Source: Selaginella moellendorffii (taxonomy: Eukaryota; Streptophyta; Lycopodiopsida; Selaginellales; Selaginellaceae). Taken from it: a DNA stretch of 64,000 bases. The stretch is from assembly GCF_000143415.4 (NCBI RefSeq), contig NW_003314271.1, forward strand, positions 661,591-725,590. The letters run 5' to 3'. The translations under genes and the position numbers were made by a program. This document shows positions 48,068 through 59,689 of this stretch, piece by piece. Positions within the stretch are counted from its first letter, which is position 1; each line of letters begins with the position of its first letter. A model generated the notes under the pieces. That model ran no database searches, was not told the origin of the DNA, and saw nothing but the letters and a program-made list of their open reading frames with translations.

Positions 48068-48777
48068 GGAAATCCCCTACACAAACCAAGCAATGATCAA
48101 GCACAAGAAGAGAGAGCGAAAGAATGAAGAAAAACAAACGAGGTAGACGAGGAAAAAATTCCACTGACCAAGTCTCTTGCTCCGATCTCGCATTTCGCTC
48201 GATTCCAGCGATTCCCGCTAGCTCCGAGACGATCCTCCTCCCGCGCGCTACATTCTCCGCGGATTGCTAAACCCTAAGCCGCCCCGGATTGCTCTGTCTG
48301 CCCCGGAGATTCGCGAGGAGCTCACCTTGCTCGCGCAGCTGGGACGACGATCGAGGGAGCTCGCGGGGGGCGATCGACAGACACCAGCTGCGACGACGCG
48401 GGCGCTCAAAATCTCCGCGCTAATGTTCTTCGACCTATTCCTACCACACACCGCCGTACACGGAATTCGGCCAGGGGTCCTCCGTACGCACACGTCAGCA
48501 GAATGCGTCAGCCAGTTTTGTGTGTGTGTGAGGTATTCCATATTCGCTGGACTGCTCGTGCGCGGTAAGAAAAAAAAATCCATCTCTTCTCTTTTTCGCC
48601 AGTTCCAATGACGCAATGTGCTTGATCACGAATTTTTATGATGTCTCTAGTAGAAAAGTCGTGATTTTCACTTGGAGGACTTTTACCGTTGTGACGAATC
48701 GTAAAAGCTCTGTTCCAATCCAAGCCGTGAGAAAAGTTCGTGAGAAAAGAAACGATGCTTACCTCCAAGCTCCAAAA
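48068..48777. promoter_or_regulatory. XLG 5' leader and promoter region
   Basis: On the minus strand a GTGTAG acceptor lies six bases before the ATG context and possible donors lie near 48165, suggesting an intron in the 5' leader. TAAACCCTAA, a telo-box, is at 48268-48277. The upper part is the 3' flank of the DYW PPR gene on the same strand. Confidence 0.45.
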
Positions 48778-51453
48778 TCACCAAAAGTCTCCGCAAGAAC
48801 ACACTCCATCCCTGAAAACATGGAATCGACTCGCGTCTCGGCAAACCACGACTCGCTGCTCGATCCGGGAGATGATCGAGGTGGCTCTGTGGCAGTCGTC
48901 GCAAGCGCGGAGATTCTTGGCGATGTGTATGCTCGTCCCCGGCTTCGTGTTCACCAAAGCACACCCAATGGCCAGCTTCTCGCTATGGCCGCACAGAGCA
49001 TTCTCTTTCTCCTCGTCTGCGATGTCAAACAGAGCACCGTCCCAGTCAGGCACGTATCCGGCTTGTTTCAAGCTTACCATCACTTCCTTGAGCTTGGCGA
49101 GTATCTGGGAGCTCTGGGGATGGCTCGTGTCCCCGGCGCAAAACCTGTGAACTCTCCCGGATTCATCAATCCACCAGCTTTGTCCCGGCTTCTTGAAAGC
49201 CCGAGCTTTGTTCCTCATCGTCCGGATGCTCAAGCTCTCCTCAAACATCCCGGCGGCGGCGTAGATGGTGGCCATCACCGAGTACGCTGCAGCATCCCTC
49301 TCGTCAGCTCTTACAATGGAATCGAAAGCAAGCCTACCGGTTTCCACGTTTCTCCATTTCCTGCTCGCCGCCAAGATGGCTCTCCAGATCGTTAAGTTGG
49401 GCTGGAAAGGCATGGTTTTGATCATCGCCATCGCCTCGTCGAGATAGTTTCCTCGGGCTAGAGTGTCCACCAGGCAGCTGTAGTGTTCGATCGTCGCAGC
49501 AATCCCGTGATCCGAGATCATTGTATCGAAAACCTCCTTGCCTTTCTCGACTAGCCCGGCGTGGCTGCAAGCTGTGAGAATGCAGAGAAACGTGATCCTG
49601 TTTGGCTGGAGACGTTCTTCTTGCATCCTCTGGAAGAGATAGATTGCCTGCTTCGCATGTCCATGGTGACTATATCCTGCGATCAGCGAGTTCCATGTTA
49701 CAAGTCCCCTCGTCGTCAAAGAATCAAATACCTCTTGAGCTTCTTGCATATCCGCGCACTTGCCGTAGAAACTAATCAAAGAGCTCGCCACGGCCTCGTC
49801 GTGCTCCAGTCCAGCACTCCGGATGTGCGAGTGGATTGACTTCCCAGTCTGCAAGTCTGCCAAAGATCCGCAGGCTTTGAGCGCAGAAACAAAAGTTTGA
49901 GAAACGGGCACGATACCTTCGTCGCGCATTCGAGCGTAGAAACGCAAAGCCACCTCCGCTTCACCGGACTGGGAGTAGCCCCGGATCATGGCGTTCCACA
50001 GCAGAAGATCGCGAGGCCGCGTCCTCTCAAAAACCTCTCGTGCCTCGGCCATGCTTCCACACTTGGAGTACATATCCACGAGAGTGCTCGCGACCAAGCT
50101 GTGTGCTTCGTGTCCCTGCTTCACGAGCTGGAAGTGCAAACCCGCGGCTTTCTCCAAGCACACCTTCCTGTCGAGTTGGTCTCTCGAGAGATCTTCCCTG
50201 GTGGCGATGCTTATACAGGCCTCGAGAGCACCGACGTAAGTTAGAGCGTTTGGCACGCATCCTTCCTCTTGCATGCGTGAGAAGAGCTCGAGAGCCAAGT
50301 CTCCCTCTCCACTTTGAGCGTGTCCCATGATCAAAGCAGTCCAGGAGACAACGTCGTGGCGAGGCATCCGGTCGAAGATCCAGCGCGCCTCTATCATGCT
50401 CCCACACTTGACATACATATCCACGAGAGCGCTCTCGAGATATATATCCCAAGTCTCTCCAGCGTTCTTGAGCTGGGAGTGTACCGCATTTCCTTTCTCC
50501 AACGCCGAGACCTTGACAAGCTTCCCCTCGATCTTAGTCCCATCTTCTCGAATCGCCAGTGCCGTGCAAGCAGCAAGCGCGGCGGTGAAAGTTCTCACGT
50601 TTGGAACGAAGCCTCTGTCTTGCATGTGGGAGAAGAGCTCGAGAGCCGTCTCGCCATCGCCACTGTCAACGTATCCCAGGATCAAAGAGTTCCACAAAAC
50701 CACGTCGTGATGGACCATGGCATCAAACACCACCTTTGCGTTCTCCATGTCCCCACACTTGGAGTACATATCCACAAGGCTGCTCGCGACGAAGAGGTTT
50801 GATCCAAGACCGGTGCTCGCAACCTGGGAGTGAAGAGCCTTTCCCCGATCTAAGCAATCCATAGCTCCTTCCACCGCGAGAGCGGCACAAGCCTTCAAGG
50901 CCGCGACGTAAGTAGCGGCATTTGGCTTGAATCCCCGGCACTTCATCGCGGAGAAGAGATCCAGTGCGACCTCTCCCTGGCCGCGCTGTGCATACCCTTT
51001 GATGATCGCGTTCCACGACACGACGCTGTGCTGCCGGATGCTGTCAAAGGCGCGCCTCGCCTCGACCATGCTCCCGCATTTGGCGTACATGTCGACGATG
51101 GTATTGGCGACGAAGATATTGGCCCCATCCCCGATGTGGCCGTGGATCCTCGCCCCGGCCTGCAAATCCCGCAGGCTGATGCACGCCTTGAGCGCCGCGA
51201 GCTGTGCCGCAACGCTGGGCGCCACCGATTCCTCCCGCATTCGATCGAACGCCCTGATCGCCTCCCTGGCCTCCTTGGCGCCCACCGCTCGCATTTTCCA
51301 TAAGAACCCTAAAACTAAAAACCGAGCTGGACCATCGGTCAAACTCGAAGAATTAAGTATGAGATCGCCTATGCATCCAGCACACTGCGAGATAGAGAAT
51401 ATCTGAGAAATCGAATCGATCAAGGATAGGAGATGCCCGAAGTCTTGAGGCAC
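48778..51453 (-). CDS. PLS-class PPR protein with E and DYW domains (organelle RNA editing factor)
   Basis: An intronless 891-codon frame. About 20 P, L and S repeats run from residue 80 to 660, with joints such as VVSWNAIIKGYAQ and LFVASSLVDMYSKCG. E1/E2 motifs follow, then the DYW deaminase. The zinc/catalytic signature is present: His823 and Glu825 in CGHSEKLA, and the Cys pair of CDDC at 851-854. The terminus is GDFW, a conservative variant of DYW. Such proteins convert C to U at chosen sites in chloroplast or mitochondrial transcripts, and lycophytes edit heavily. The first 50 residues are not PPR and may include a targeting signal. A partial copy lies at 52715-53180. Confidence 0.93.
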   Translation of the reverse strand: MPQDFGHLLSLIDSISQIFSISQCAGCIGDLILNSSSLTDGPARFLVLGFLWKMRAVGAKEAREAIRAFDRMREESVAPSVAAQLAALKACISLRDLQAGARIHGHIGDGANIFVANTIVDMYAKCGSMVEARRAFDSIRQHSVVSWNAIIKGYAQRGQGEVALDLFSAMKCRGFKPNAATYVAALKACAALAVEGAMDCLDRGKALHSQVASTGLGSNLFVASSLVDMYSKCGDMENAKVVFDAMVHHDVVLWNSLILGYVDSGDGETALELFSHMQDRGFVPNVRTFTAALAACTALAIREDGTKIEGKLVKVSALEKGNAVHSQLKNAGETWDIYLESALVDMYVKCGSMIEARWIFDRMPRHDVVSWTALIMGHAQSGEGDLALELFSRMQEEGCVPNALTYVGALEACISIATREDLSRDQLDRKVCLEKAAGLHFQLVKQGHEAHSLVASTLVDMYSKCGSMAEAREVFERTRPRDLLLWNAMIRGYSQSGEAEVALRFYARMRDEGIVPVSQTFVSALKACGSLADLQTGKSIHSHIRSAGLEHDEAVASSLISFYGKCADMQEAQEVFDSLTTRGLVTWNSLIAGYSHHGHAKQAIYLFQRMQEERLQPNRITFLCILTACSHAGLVEKGKEVFDTMISDHGIAATIEHYSCLVDTLARGNYLDEAMAMIKTMPFQPNLTIWRAILAASRKWRNVETGRLAFDSIVRADERDAAAYSVMATIYAAAGMFEESLSIRTMRNKARAFKKPGQSWWIDESGRVHRFCAGDTSHPQSSQILAKLKEVMVSLKQAGYVPDWDGALFDIADEEKENALCGHSEKLAIGCALVNTKPGTSIHIAKNLRACDDCHRATSIISRIEQRVVVCRDASRFHVFRDGVCSCGDFW

Positions 51454-51839
51454 ACATCCAAACCAACCAAGAAATTGCCAGAGTGAGATTCAAATTCCAG
51501 GACTCTATGGTTTTGACGAGGAGGAAGTGGGATTGCTATAAAATCTTGACCACTTTAAATTATAGGTTTGTTTTGGCCGGATAAAGAAAGGGCTGACCTT
51601 GACTTGACTTGGACTTCGTTGACTCGACATGGACTCCAGCGTGTCCAACCTTTAAAAACACAACTCTTCTGTTGCAATAGGTGCTCATGGACGAGGACGG
51701 TCCATGCTTACACTTACTTAAGTGAATACGCTTACTTAAGTCCATGCTTTCGATCACCCCCAGTAGAGTATCATGGGCCTCCTTCAAGTCATCCATCCCA
51801 TCCAATCTAGCCAATGTAGAATATTTATTAAAGAAAGCC
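51454..51839. other. intergenic upstream of the DYW PPR gene
   Basis: Promoter and leader of the PPR gene. No other feature supported. Confidence 0.45.
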
Positions 51840-52230
51840 ATGGAGAGCAATCGCCCGAGCACCAGCAACCGTCCTCCTGCTCCTTGGTTCCAATTTCTCT
51901 AGCTTCCATCGTCAGGACTTGAAAGTCCTCGAAGCCGACTTGGTGGATTAACTTTTGGACCTGAGCCTGGGAACCCCTTCCCCAGCCCCTGAATCTCACT
52001 GCATCCCAGTTCTCGACGCCACGGCTTTGTTCGATCCGGTCTCATCCACTTCCTATGTTTCATGATCGGGATCCTCTTGCCACTACACCATCTTGTACGG
52101 CCGTGACTTCCCTTCCGCTGGTTACTTGGCCAAAGATTTCGTTTCCAAGGATAACTCAACGGTGAAATTTGGATGCGGTCGAGACAGCACCGGCCTGCTT
52201 GGGCGCCTTGAGAGCTCGGGCATCTCTTGA
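51840..52230 (+). pseudogene. plant A1 aspartic protease fragment
   Basis: The plus strand reads a hydrophobic stretch (ATVLLLLG), then LSLGTPSPAPE (compare the conserved LSIGTPPQ of plant aspartic proteases), then ALFDPVSSTSYVS, a stop, SGSSCHYTILYGRDFPSAGY, LAKDFVS and KFGCGRDSTGLLG. These match the order of landmarks in plant A1 proteases (FDP-SSTY, C-Y--YGDGS--G, FGCG---GLLG). The catalytic DTGS segment is missing and at least two stops occur, so this is a dead fragment. Confidence 0.7.
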
Positions 52231-52714
52231 GTCGGTAGGAGGGCAACTGCGGAGCTCAGGGTACATGGGCAAGTTTTGGACTCTAGGCATGGTTTACACC
52301 CTGATGATCAAAAACCTCTTTACTACATGAGTATAGCATCCAGACAAAAGCTTAAACTAGTGTTAAAGCTGATGACACTCTCACCAGCATATCAGTGTGA
52401 CAACATTCTTAACCTACTTCATTCCCCATCTCTCATCCGAATGATCGGACATTATACACAAAGTTGCAGACGTTCTTGGCACGGAACTTTGCTAATCACC
52501 AGAAACTCTGACGTACAGTTTCCAGGGTGTTCAGGTCGTTGTGTTAACAAGGATTGGATTTGGAACGGGATGTGATGTGTAGCAAGCCTTCTGGCTTGTG
52601 CTACTATTTAGTATTGTTTGTAGTTTAATCTATTAAAGGTATAGCAATTGTTTGAAACGATGTCCTTAAATTGTTATGCACCAGTTGGATCGACGTATTC
52701 CAAGAGATCAAAAA
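52231..52714. other. intergenic, nothing recognised
   Basis: Short open frames only; no family resemblance on either strand. Confidence 0.4.
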
Positions 52715-53180
52715 GTTCCACAAAACCACGTCGCAATGGACGGCATCAAACACAACCTTGGCGTTCTCCAGGCTGCTCGCGACGAAGAGGTTTGATCCAT
52801 GACCGCTGCTCGCAACCTGGGAGTGAAGAGCCTTTCCCCGATCTAAGCATTCCATCTTCGAGAGAGCTCCTTCCACGGCGAGAGCGGCACAAGCCTTCAA
52901 GGCCGCGACGTAAGTAGCGGCATTTGGCTTCAATCCGGCGTTTTTCGCGGAGAAGAGATCCAGTGCGGCCTCTCCCTGGCCGCGCTGCGCATACCCTTTC
53001 CACGACAGGACGCAGTCAAGGGCGCGCCTCGCCTCCACCATGCTCCCGCATTTGGCGACGATGGCATTGGCCCCATCCCCGATCCTTGCCCCGGCCTGCA
53101 ACTTCCGCAGGCTGATGCACGCCTTGAGCTGTGCCGCGACGCTGGGCGTTACCGATTCCTCCCGAATTCGATCGAACGCC
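52715..53180 (-). pseudogene. partial duplicate of the DYW PPR gene with in-frame deletions
   Basis: The minus-strand frame at 52625-53353 contains residues equivalent to about 65-265 of the 891-residue PPR gene, from IRAFDRIREES to NAKVVFDA and VVLWNFLIS. Compared with the parent it lacks many short blocks (for example HGHI after GARI, and parts of the helices around MVEARRA and ASSL), each a multiple of three bases, so the frame stays open. Most 35-residue repeats are therefore broken and PPR function is unlikely. Flanking residues on both sides (WNSLVICKTRLPRLVEILGE upstream) are unrelated to PPRs. Confidence 0.75.
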
Positions 53181-53510
53181 CTGATTCGCCTCCAAGAAAA
53201 ACAATATGCTTCTTTCATCCTTAGGAAATTTCTGGAAGCCGCCACGGTAGCCTGGTGGAGGCGCTCACCGAGTATCTCCACCAGTCGCGGCAGCCTCGTC
53301 TTACAAATTACCAAAGAGTTCCATTTGGAAGCGCCGCCTCCGAAGGGAAACACCCGAGCAACACTTTGTCCGGTGGGCTGCTGGAGGCGTGGGAAATCTA
53401 GTCGAGCTCTTCGCCTTCTTCTTTTTTTCTTTGCGGCAAGGAGGAGAAAGAAAGCAGAGAAGCAAGAAAGTCAGCTCCACACACAGCCAGAAGCACATGA
53501 AAACAACCGA

Positions 53511-53643
53511 GCAAGAAGATTTAATCACTCACCATGGGCGCCATCCAGATCCAGCTCCATCTACGTCACAGCCAAAGCAACTCGTTAGAAGTAAGAAGAG
53601 CGTGCACACACAAGCAATCCTCCCGAGCCCAACCGCCAGAGGC
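53511..53643 (+). repeat. direct repeat, left copy
   Basis: About 130 bp (GCAAGAAGATTTAATCACTC to CCAACCGCCAGAGGC) recurs in the same orientation at 59240-59365 with roughly 85 percent identity by eye. The two copies bracket about 5.6 kb containing copia and foldback elements. Confidence 0.75.
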
Positions 53644-54989
53644 CTGCTCTTTGAATGGTTTGTGTCTGGCCAATCTTTGAAAGAGTTTTGGAAAGGTTAG
53701 CGTTTTCCTCCTCTGTCAATCAATCAATCAATCCAATCCAGCGAAGAATCAAGGCGCTGGCCGGCAGCGAAAAAAAGAACAGAAAAACTCATGACTATGT
53801 AAAGCTACAACATAATCAAACTTTAGTTTGGCATCTTCTATAGAAAATCCAAGTGCTATACAGATTTTAAAAACAGGACTAGTAAGATTGCAATAGCATT
53901 GTGAGAAAATTTCCCACGCGTACAGCTGCACAAGTTCGAGCAGTAGTTCCAGCGTTTTCAGATCTACAAAATGTTATAGCCCTGATAGAAATTAGAAAGG
54001 TATAGCACAGTTACTGCAGAGAAAGTAGAACTATATGCAATAGTCGCTATGAAAGCTTGGGATTCTTCTTCTGTGCTTGAGTTTCTAGTGAAATCTTCAG
54101 AAAGCACAATGAAGATCGATAGTCGGAAGGAGTCGTCGTACTTGGTGATAGCCAACATCTACGCCAGCTCGATGAGAGCTCCAAGGTTCTGGAGATCAAG
54201 GATGCAGTGACGCGTAGACAAGCTCAAGTCAGCTGCTAGTGCGGAGAAGATGGTCTTGTGTCTGGAGTACTGGTGGGGCGACATTCACTTCATCACGGAT
54301 GAAAAGAGATTAAGCACAGAAATCTGATCGTACCACCACCACCTTTTTGTAGCTAAGGTGGTGGAGTATCTTAGACAGAAGCTGTAAACTCGATGTTCGT
54401 ACATGATCCCAGTACTGTGCGCTTACTTGCTCGATCCAATTCAGACTTGTGAAACTGTAAGAAAAGAATTCTTCTTTTGCGGTAAGGAGGTGTTGGACCA
54501 GAATCACCGTAATCAAAGGCAGAGATGGAGGAGCACAAGTTGTATGTCTTGGAGTTGTAATAGCCAAGCATGCAAGTATTTTTTCCATATGCAGGAATGT
54601 TATCGGAGGTTTATGTTAGCTGGGCGGTGGATTGTGGCATGACAATGAATGGATCGGTGGAAGCAACAATAGGGCAGGGACAGTAAGCAGTAGGCATAGC
54701 AATAGCAAAAGTATAGATCAAATTAGATTGCATTAGATTGGAGATGAGGAAGGGAGAAAACTCAAGTTTCAAGATTCATTTGGTTGGTTTTCTATTCTAG
54801 AAGCCAAGCTTTCGAAGAAGAAGCTACTACCATACGTCCCCATACTTCTCTTTCTAGAGGATGTAGTGTAGTGTGTATGACAGTGGAGCAGTGGCAAGCA
54901 TATGAGGACTATGAGCAAAACAACATCTCAGCAAAAGTAATGTTGATCAAGTGAGTTCAGTTAGAAAATATTCTCAAGGTGGAGAACTT
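53644..54989. other. unassigned DNA before the copia remnant
   Basis: No gene supported. A (CAAT)n stretch lies near 53720. A plus-strand piece near 54145 (LVIANIYASSMRA) faintly recalls a PPR E-motif, but it is too short to call. Confidence 0.35.
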
Positions 54990-55884
54990 TCCAACTATTG
55001 CAGAGGCATGGTGGATTCTTCAACACCACTATTGTGAGCAAACTCTAGAACATGAAGTCCACTTTTTCTAATGCCATTGGCATTTTGATGATCCTGGGAC
55101 GCAATGAGAAATATCAGAAGGCAAAGGTAGAGCTTCAGACTAACAGTGTACATCCTGGTGTAGATCAGGTGATTGCAAACATACATCACTGTAGAAGTGT
55201 CAATGACATCTTTGGGGAAAAGAACATAGTAGGACTTTAAGCATAATGAATTTGTTGCTCTGGACTTTTAAGTAAGCAATTCTCCAACAAATGCCCATGA
55301 AAACCAGTTGAACAGAACGCAGTGGAATAAGCTCATGTCAAGTTGTTTTTCCAAAAAATAATTCTTGGTTTCTGTAAGTACAGCTAGTGGTGAGGCATTG
55401 AGAATAATTGCATTCGGCACAATTTTCTTTTCAAATTTACACCTTGAAATTACTAATGTGCTATACATTCCAAAGCTAGTGAAACATCTTTTGTTCATTT
55501 CTAAACTGGTAGAGGATGGAGTGTACACATTCTTTCATTGCTCAATAGCAAAATTTGTATATAATCATACACAAATTGCTCAAACTTTTCTCAAAAACAT
55601 GCTTTATTTCATCTCAATATCACTCTCGTTTGTAAATACTATTTTAGCCACTAACAAAGCAAAGCTACAGTTATGGTACTGGTGCATGTGAGTTTTTGCA
55701 GGATAGGCAATACATTCATGTTATCCTATAGTGTACCAGATCTTCCAGGATCATGTGAAAATTTTTGTAATGACTATCTACACATGAAAATGAAAAAAAA
55801 TGAGCCACTTCTTAAATAATTTGTTGTGCATCATGTAGCAAAGCTTGGTTTTATTAATAGTAGTCATTCTTATTTAGCAATTTT

Positions 55885-56435
55885 GAATAATCCAATTGAT
55901 CAATAATTATAAATATGTTTATAATTTATATATCAAGATTAATCTTATTGCATATTAACTATTAGATAGTAAAATAAAAAAGAATATACTAGAAAGTGTT
56001 TAGGAAAGTTTATAAATAATAATTACAAGATTAATTTAAATGAATAACAACCATTAGATTAGTAGAATATCCTAAAATATCCAAGAATATTCTAGGTATA
56101 TTCACTACCATCTATAGGTATTGCTTAAGAAAACTAATAATTTATGCTTAATATGCTTAATAGTAGTCATTCTTATTTAGTATTTTTGGTTTGTTTGAGC
56201 AAAATTTATAGGGGTGGTAGTGGATATACCTAGAATAAGCTTGGATATTCTAGGATATTCTACTAATCTAACGGTTGTTATTCATTTAGATTAATCTTGT
56301 ATTTATTATTTATAAACTTTCTTAAACACTTTCTAGTATACTCTTTTTTATTTTACTATCTAATAGTTAATATAAAATAAAATTGATTTATAAATTATAA
56401 ACATATTTATAATTATTGATCAATTGAATTATTTA
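55885..56435. mobile_element. foldback element with inverted arms of about 220 bp
   Basis: 55885-56105 (AATAATCCAATTGATCAATA and onward, to TCTAGGTATATTCACTACC) returns as its reverse complement at about 56210-56435 (GGTAGTGGATATACCTAGA to TTGATCAATTGAATTATT). The identity is high, the two arms make up most of the element, and a spacer of about 100 bp separates them. The string AATAGTAGTCATTCTTATTTA also occurs directly repeated, next to the left arm and within the spacer. Non-coding, very AT-rich; a large MITE or foldback type. Confidence 0.85.
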
Positions 56436-56486
56436 ATGACACTACCTTTAAGTAAACCAAGCATTGTTGCATGCAACACACAGCAA

Positions 56487-56660
56487 ATAATTGAATAATC
56501 CAATTGATTAATAATTATAAATATATTTATAATTTATATATCAAGATTAATCTTATTCATATCAAAAAAAAAATATATATACTAGGAAATGTTTAGGAAA
56601 GTTTATAAATTATAAATATAATATTAATCTTAGATGGTAGAATATCCTAAAATATCCAAA
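56487..56660. mobile_element. truncated third arm of the foldback element
   Basis: Repeats the left arm (AATAATCCAATTGATTAATA to AATATCCTAAAATATCC) in the same orientation, with internal deletions. It may be a second insertion or a product of rearrangement of the first. Confidence 0.75.
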
Positions 56661-58870
56661 CATGAACCATCAATTGATATTTGGGGACCCTCTTTGCTTA
56701 AGATTTAAATGGAGCTAAACATTTCTTGCTAATTGTGGATGACTTTAACAGCAATTTGTTTTCTCAAATAAAAATCTGAAACACCACAAGCTTTTTTGGA
56801 TTGGATTCATCTCTTAGAATCTTCACAAGCTCCTAGGAATTCCTTTTCATAGATTTTTGCACCATTTTACCTTTGCATAATTGCACAATAAATTGTAGTC
56901 CAAATCTTGGCACTATATGAATATGGCCAGAATGGAGTTATCAAAATGAAAATGCTTATAGTCTTGGATGCATCCTATACAATGCTTAAGGCCATGCACA
57001 TTCCAACTTTCTTTTGGGCTGAGGCTATGATCCATGTACAGAATGTTCTCCCAACTAAGGTGGTACCTTGCAGGACACCATTTGAATTATGGACATGTAT
57101 AAAACCAACACTTTCTTACTTAAGCATGTTTGGTTGTGTTGGTTTTTTATATGTCTTCAATGAAGAATGATCAATCCACATGTTGTATGATGTTGGGATT
57201 CAGTGCGTTTTTAAAGAGACAACACTTGTATATTCACTATTGTCTATCAGCAAAAACATAGATTCTAGGTATTTTTTATCTTCAGAATTAAGCATTTGTT
57301 TGGATGTTCTCAATATCTCTCCAGTTAACATGGAAGTAGCACCACCACCCTTACTTGTCGGCCCTCCTCTTGAGAATCCACTGCTACCAATGGAAGATCC
57401 ACTAGTAGTTCCCATGGAAGAACACGAATATAACGTTCTTGAAGAAGGTATCAATCTACAATGGAAATACAGATTAAGATGACAATAGAAGTATAGAGTT
57501 TTCTGAGCATATCACACATCAATCTCACCACCACAACGATCATCACGAACTTGGAAGTCAGTGCTGGAAATTTTCCAGTATGATGCTCACACAGCACAAC
57601 AGCTACACTTTAGGAGGCAATAAAATGACCTTAATGGCAAGCTATGATGCAGGCGGAGTACACTAATCAACTGGAGAACAACTCATGGATCTTGGTTTCT
57701 CCAGAACACGTACAAATGGGGTTATTAATTGTTCCATGCAAGAAATTAAGGAAATTGAGAGGTACAAAGCACAGCTAGTAGCTAAACTTCTCACCTATAG
57801 TCAAGATGATTTCTATTCATTTATCTCGGCAATTGCTAAGGATCAAGACATAGAGCAAATGGACATTAAGAATGTGTTTCTCAATGGAGAGCTTGAACAA
57901 CTTGTTTATATGCAGCAACCAGCTGGTTTTATATGGTAAAGAACACTACACATGCAAATGCTATTTAAAATAGTTAACAAGAATATGGATAATATTCTTA
58001 ATACAGTTTTTCTAAGTTTTTGTTTTTCTAGGTGGAATCTATACCATTGCATTAAAGGTTATGATATGTGTTTATGTTAAGGATTTTGGTTTGGCTCAAA
58101 GTGACTGACTTATGTAAGTCTTTTTTTTTTTTTCTAGGTTTACAGGTCTCTCATGACATACTCAAAGAACAAAGTAATACAACTTGTTACAAAATAATGT
58201 CTCAAACCAAAAATAAATTAAATAAAATAGAAAACCTGAAATACGTATTGAGTTCATCAACACATGTATATACCTTCTTTCTTAACAGACTATCAATACT
58301 TTTTTACATCATGCTCAGCTCTAACTCTAGCTCTACAATCCTACAAACTCTTGAAAGCAGACGAACCACATTTTGAGGGGGAGAAAAGGAAAATGGCAGC
58401 TCTACCTTATCAGAACATGGTTGGTGCATTTATGTATATTGCCACAGTTGACAGACTTGATATATCAACAAGAGTCATGCGAGTTTGCCAATTCATGCAG
58501 AATCCAGGCAAGAGACATTGGTAGATATTCAATTATCTGGAAGGGACATCTTTGTTATTCATCAAATACCAGATCACCAAATCAAGGAACATTGGATCAA
58601 GAGCAATAGTATCATATGGAATGGTGGATGTAAATTCAGTCAAAGACTTAAACAATAGGTGATCTACAACAGGGTATGTTTAATAGGTCTTCTAATGCTG
58701 TTGTTGCTCCTATGATGCTTTCTTTCTCCTATGATGGAATGAATACTCGCATATGGAAAAAATACTTGTTTATTAAAACCCCAAGACATTTATACGGTGA
58801 TTTTGGTCTAACACCTCCCCTCTATATGATCCTGGAGATTAAATTGAAGAATCACCTTACTCCCCCTTAG

Positions 58871-59239
58871 TTGTTGTAAAACTGAGCTTATATCGAAGCT
58901 TTCTAAATTGCTGGATAGTGAGTGTCATCTTTTGTGAGCAAATCTGCGATCATGTTGACTGTTGAAATGTGTTTGAGCTTGATATCTTAGATCCTTTCCC
59001 AAATGAAGGAATGGAACATATCAAAGTGCTTGTTCCTCCCATGGTGAACCGGATTCAAGATGGATTGCAAACGCACTGTGTTATCATTATAGACATACGT
59101 ATGGTGGTGCTCTTGATGTGCAAAGCTGAGTGACAAAAACAGTCAAGGAAGGACTCTGGATTCGAAGAAACTTTCAAGACAGCGGCTTTGGAATTCAATC
59201 TCATATGTTAAGGTTCCACGCTTCACAGCAAGCAAGCAA
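58871..59239. other. unassigned DNA after the copia remnant
   Basis: No supported gene. It may contain the decayed end of the copia element. Confidence 0.35.
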
Positions 59240-59365
59240 GCAAGAAGATCTAATCACTCCATGGGTGCCATCCAGGTCCAGCTTCATCTATGCCACAGCC
59301 AAGAGAAATTGTTAGAGAAGAGCGCACACACACAAGCAATCCTCCCGAGCTCAACCGCCAGAGGC
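59240..59365 (+). repeat. direct repeat, right copy
   Basis: See 53511-53643. It shares GCAAGAAGAT-TAATCACTC, CATCCAG-TCCAGCT and CACACACAAGCAATCCTCCC in the same order and orientation. Confidence 0.75.
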
Positions 59366-59689
59366 AACCAGTGCCGCCAGGGTCTTGCAGTTATATACCA
59401 ATGGCAAACTGTTACTGCCTTTGACCAGCTGAGCAGGCGCCTTGACCATGGTCAATTGACAGCACAGGGGTAGAAAGAGCTCTGGATCAGAGAATCAAAT
59501 CCCAGTCCTCCTTGTCATCCTCCACTTCTCTAGAAAAGCAACTTACAGAACTTGAAGGTCTCAGCTGCTACTTCCGAATCCACAGATTTTGACGAAATGG
59601 TGATAATAGTAGCTTAAAATATTTATTGTTAAAACTATCAAAAGCCTTCTAAATGCACAGTCAAATCCTAACAAGAAGTTGAATCATCT

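Larger units (their letters stand above)
54990..58870 (+). mobile_element. decayed Ty1/copia retrotransposon
   Basis: Modules appear in copia order on the plus strand. Gag-like residues come first (from about 55000). A protease/integrase junction follows at 55365-55520 (NVLYIPKLVKHLLFISKLVED). Integrase is at 56907-57170 (FWAEAMIHVQNVLPTKV, then TPFELW, then MFGCVGFLYVF). Reverse transcriptase starts at 57685-57939 (ERYKAQLVAKLLTYSQ, then IEQMDIKNVFLNGELEQLVYM), and the RT-end/RNase H region is at 58390-58524 (YQNMVGAFMYIATVDRLDIS). Multiple stops and an inserted foldback element make it inactive. LTRs were not identified. Confidence 0.8.

Noticed and set aside
50314-50802. Plus-strand frames of up to 160 codons within the DYW PPR gene
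   Set aside because: Antisense shadows produced by the repetitive PPR sequence; no domain of their own.
54310-54588. 92-codon minus-strand frame
   Set aside because: Overlapping frames on both strands with no domain and no splice partners; not supported as a gene.
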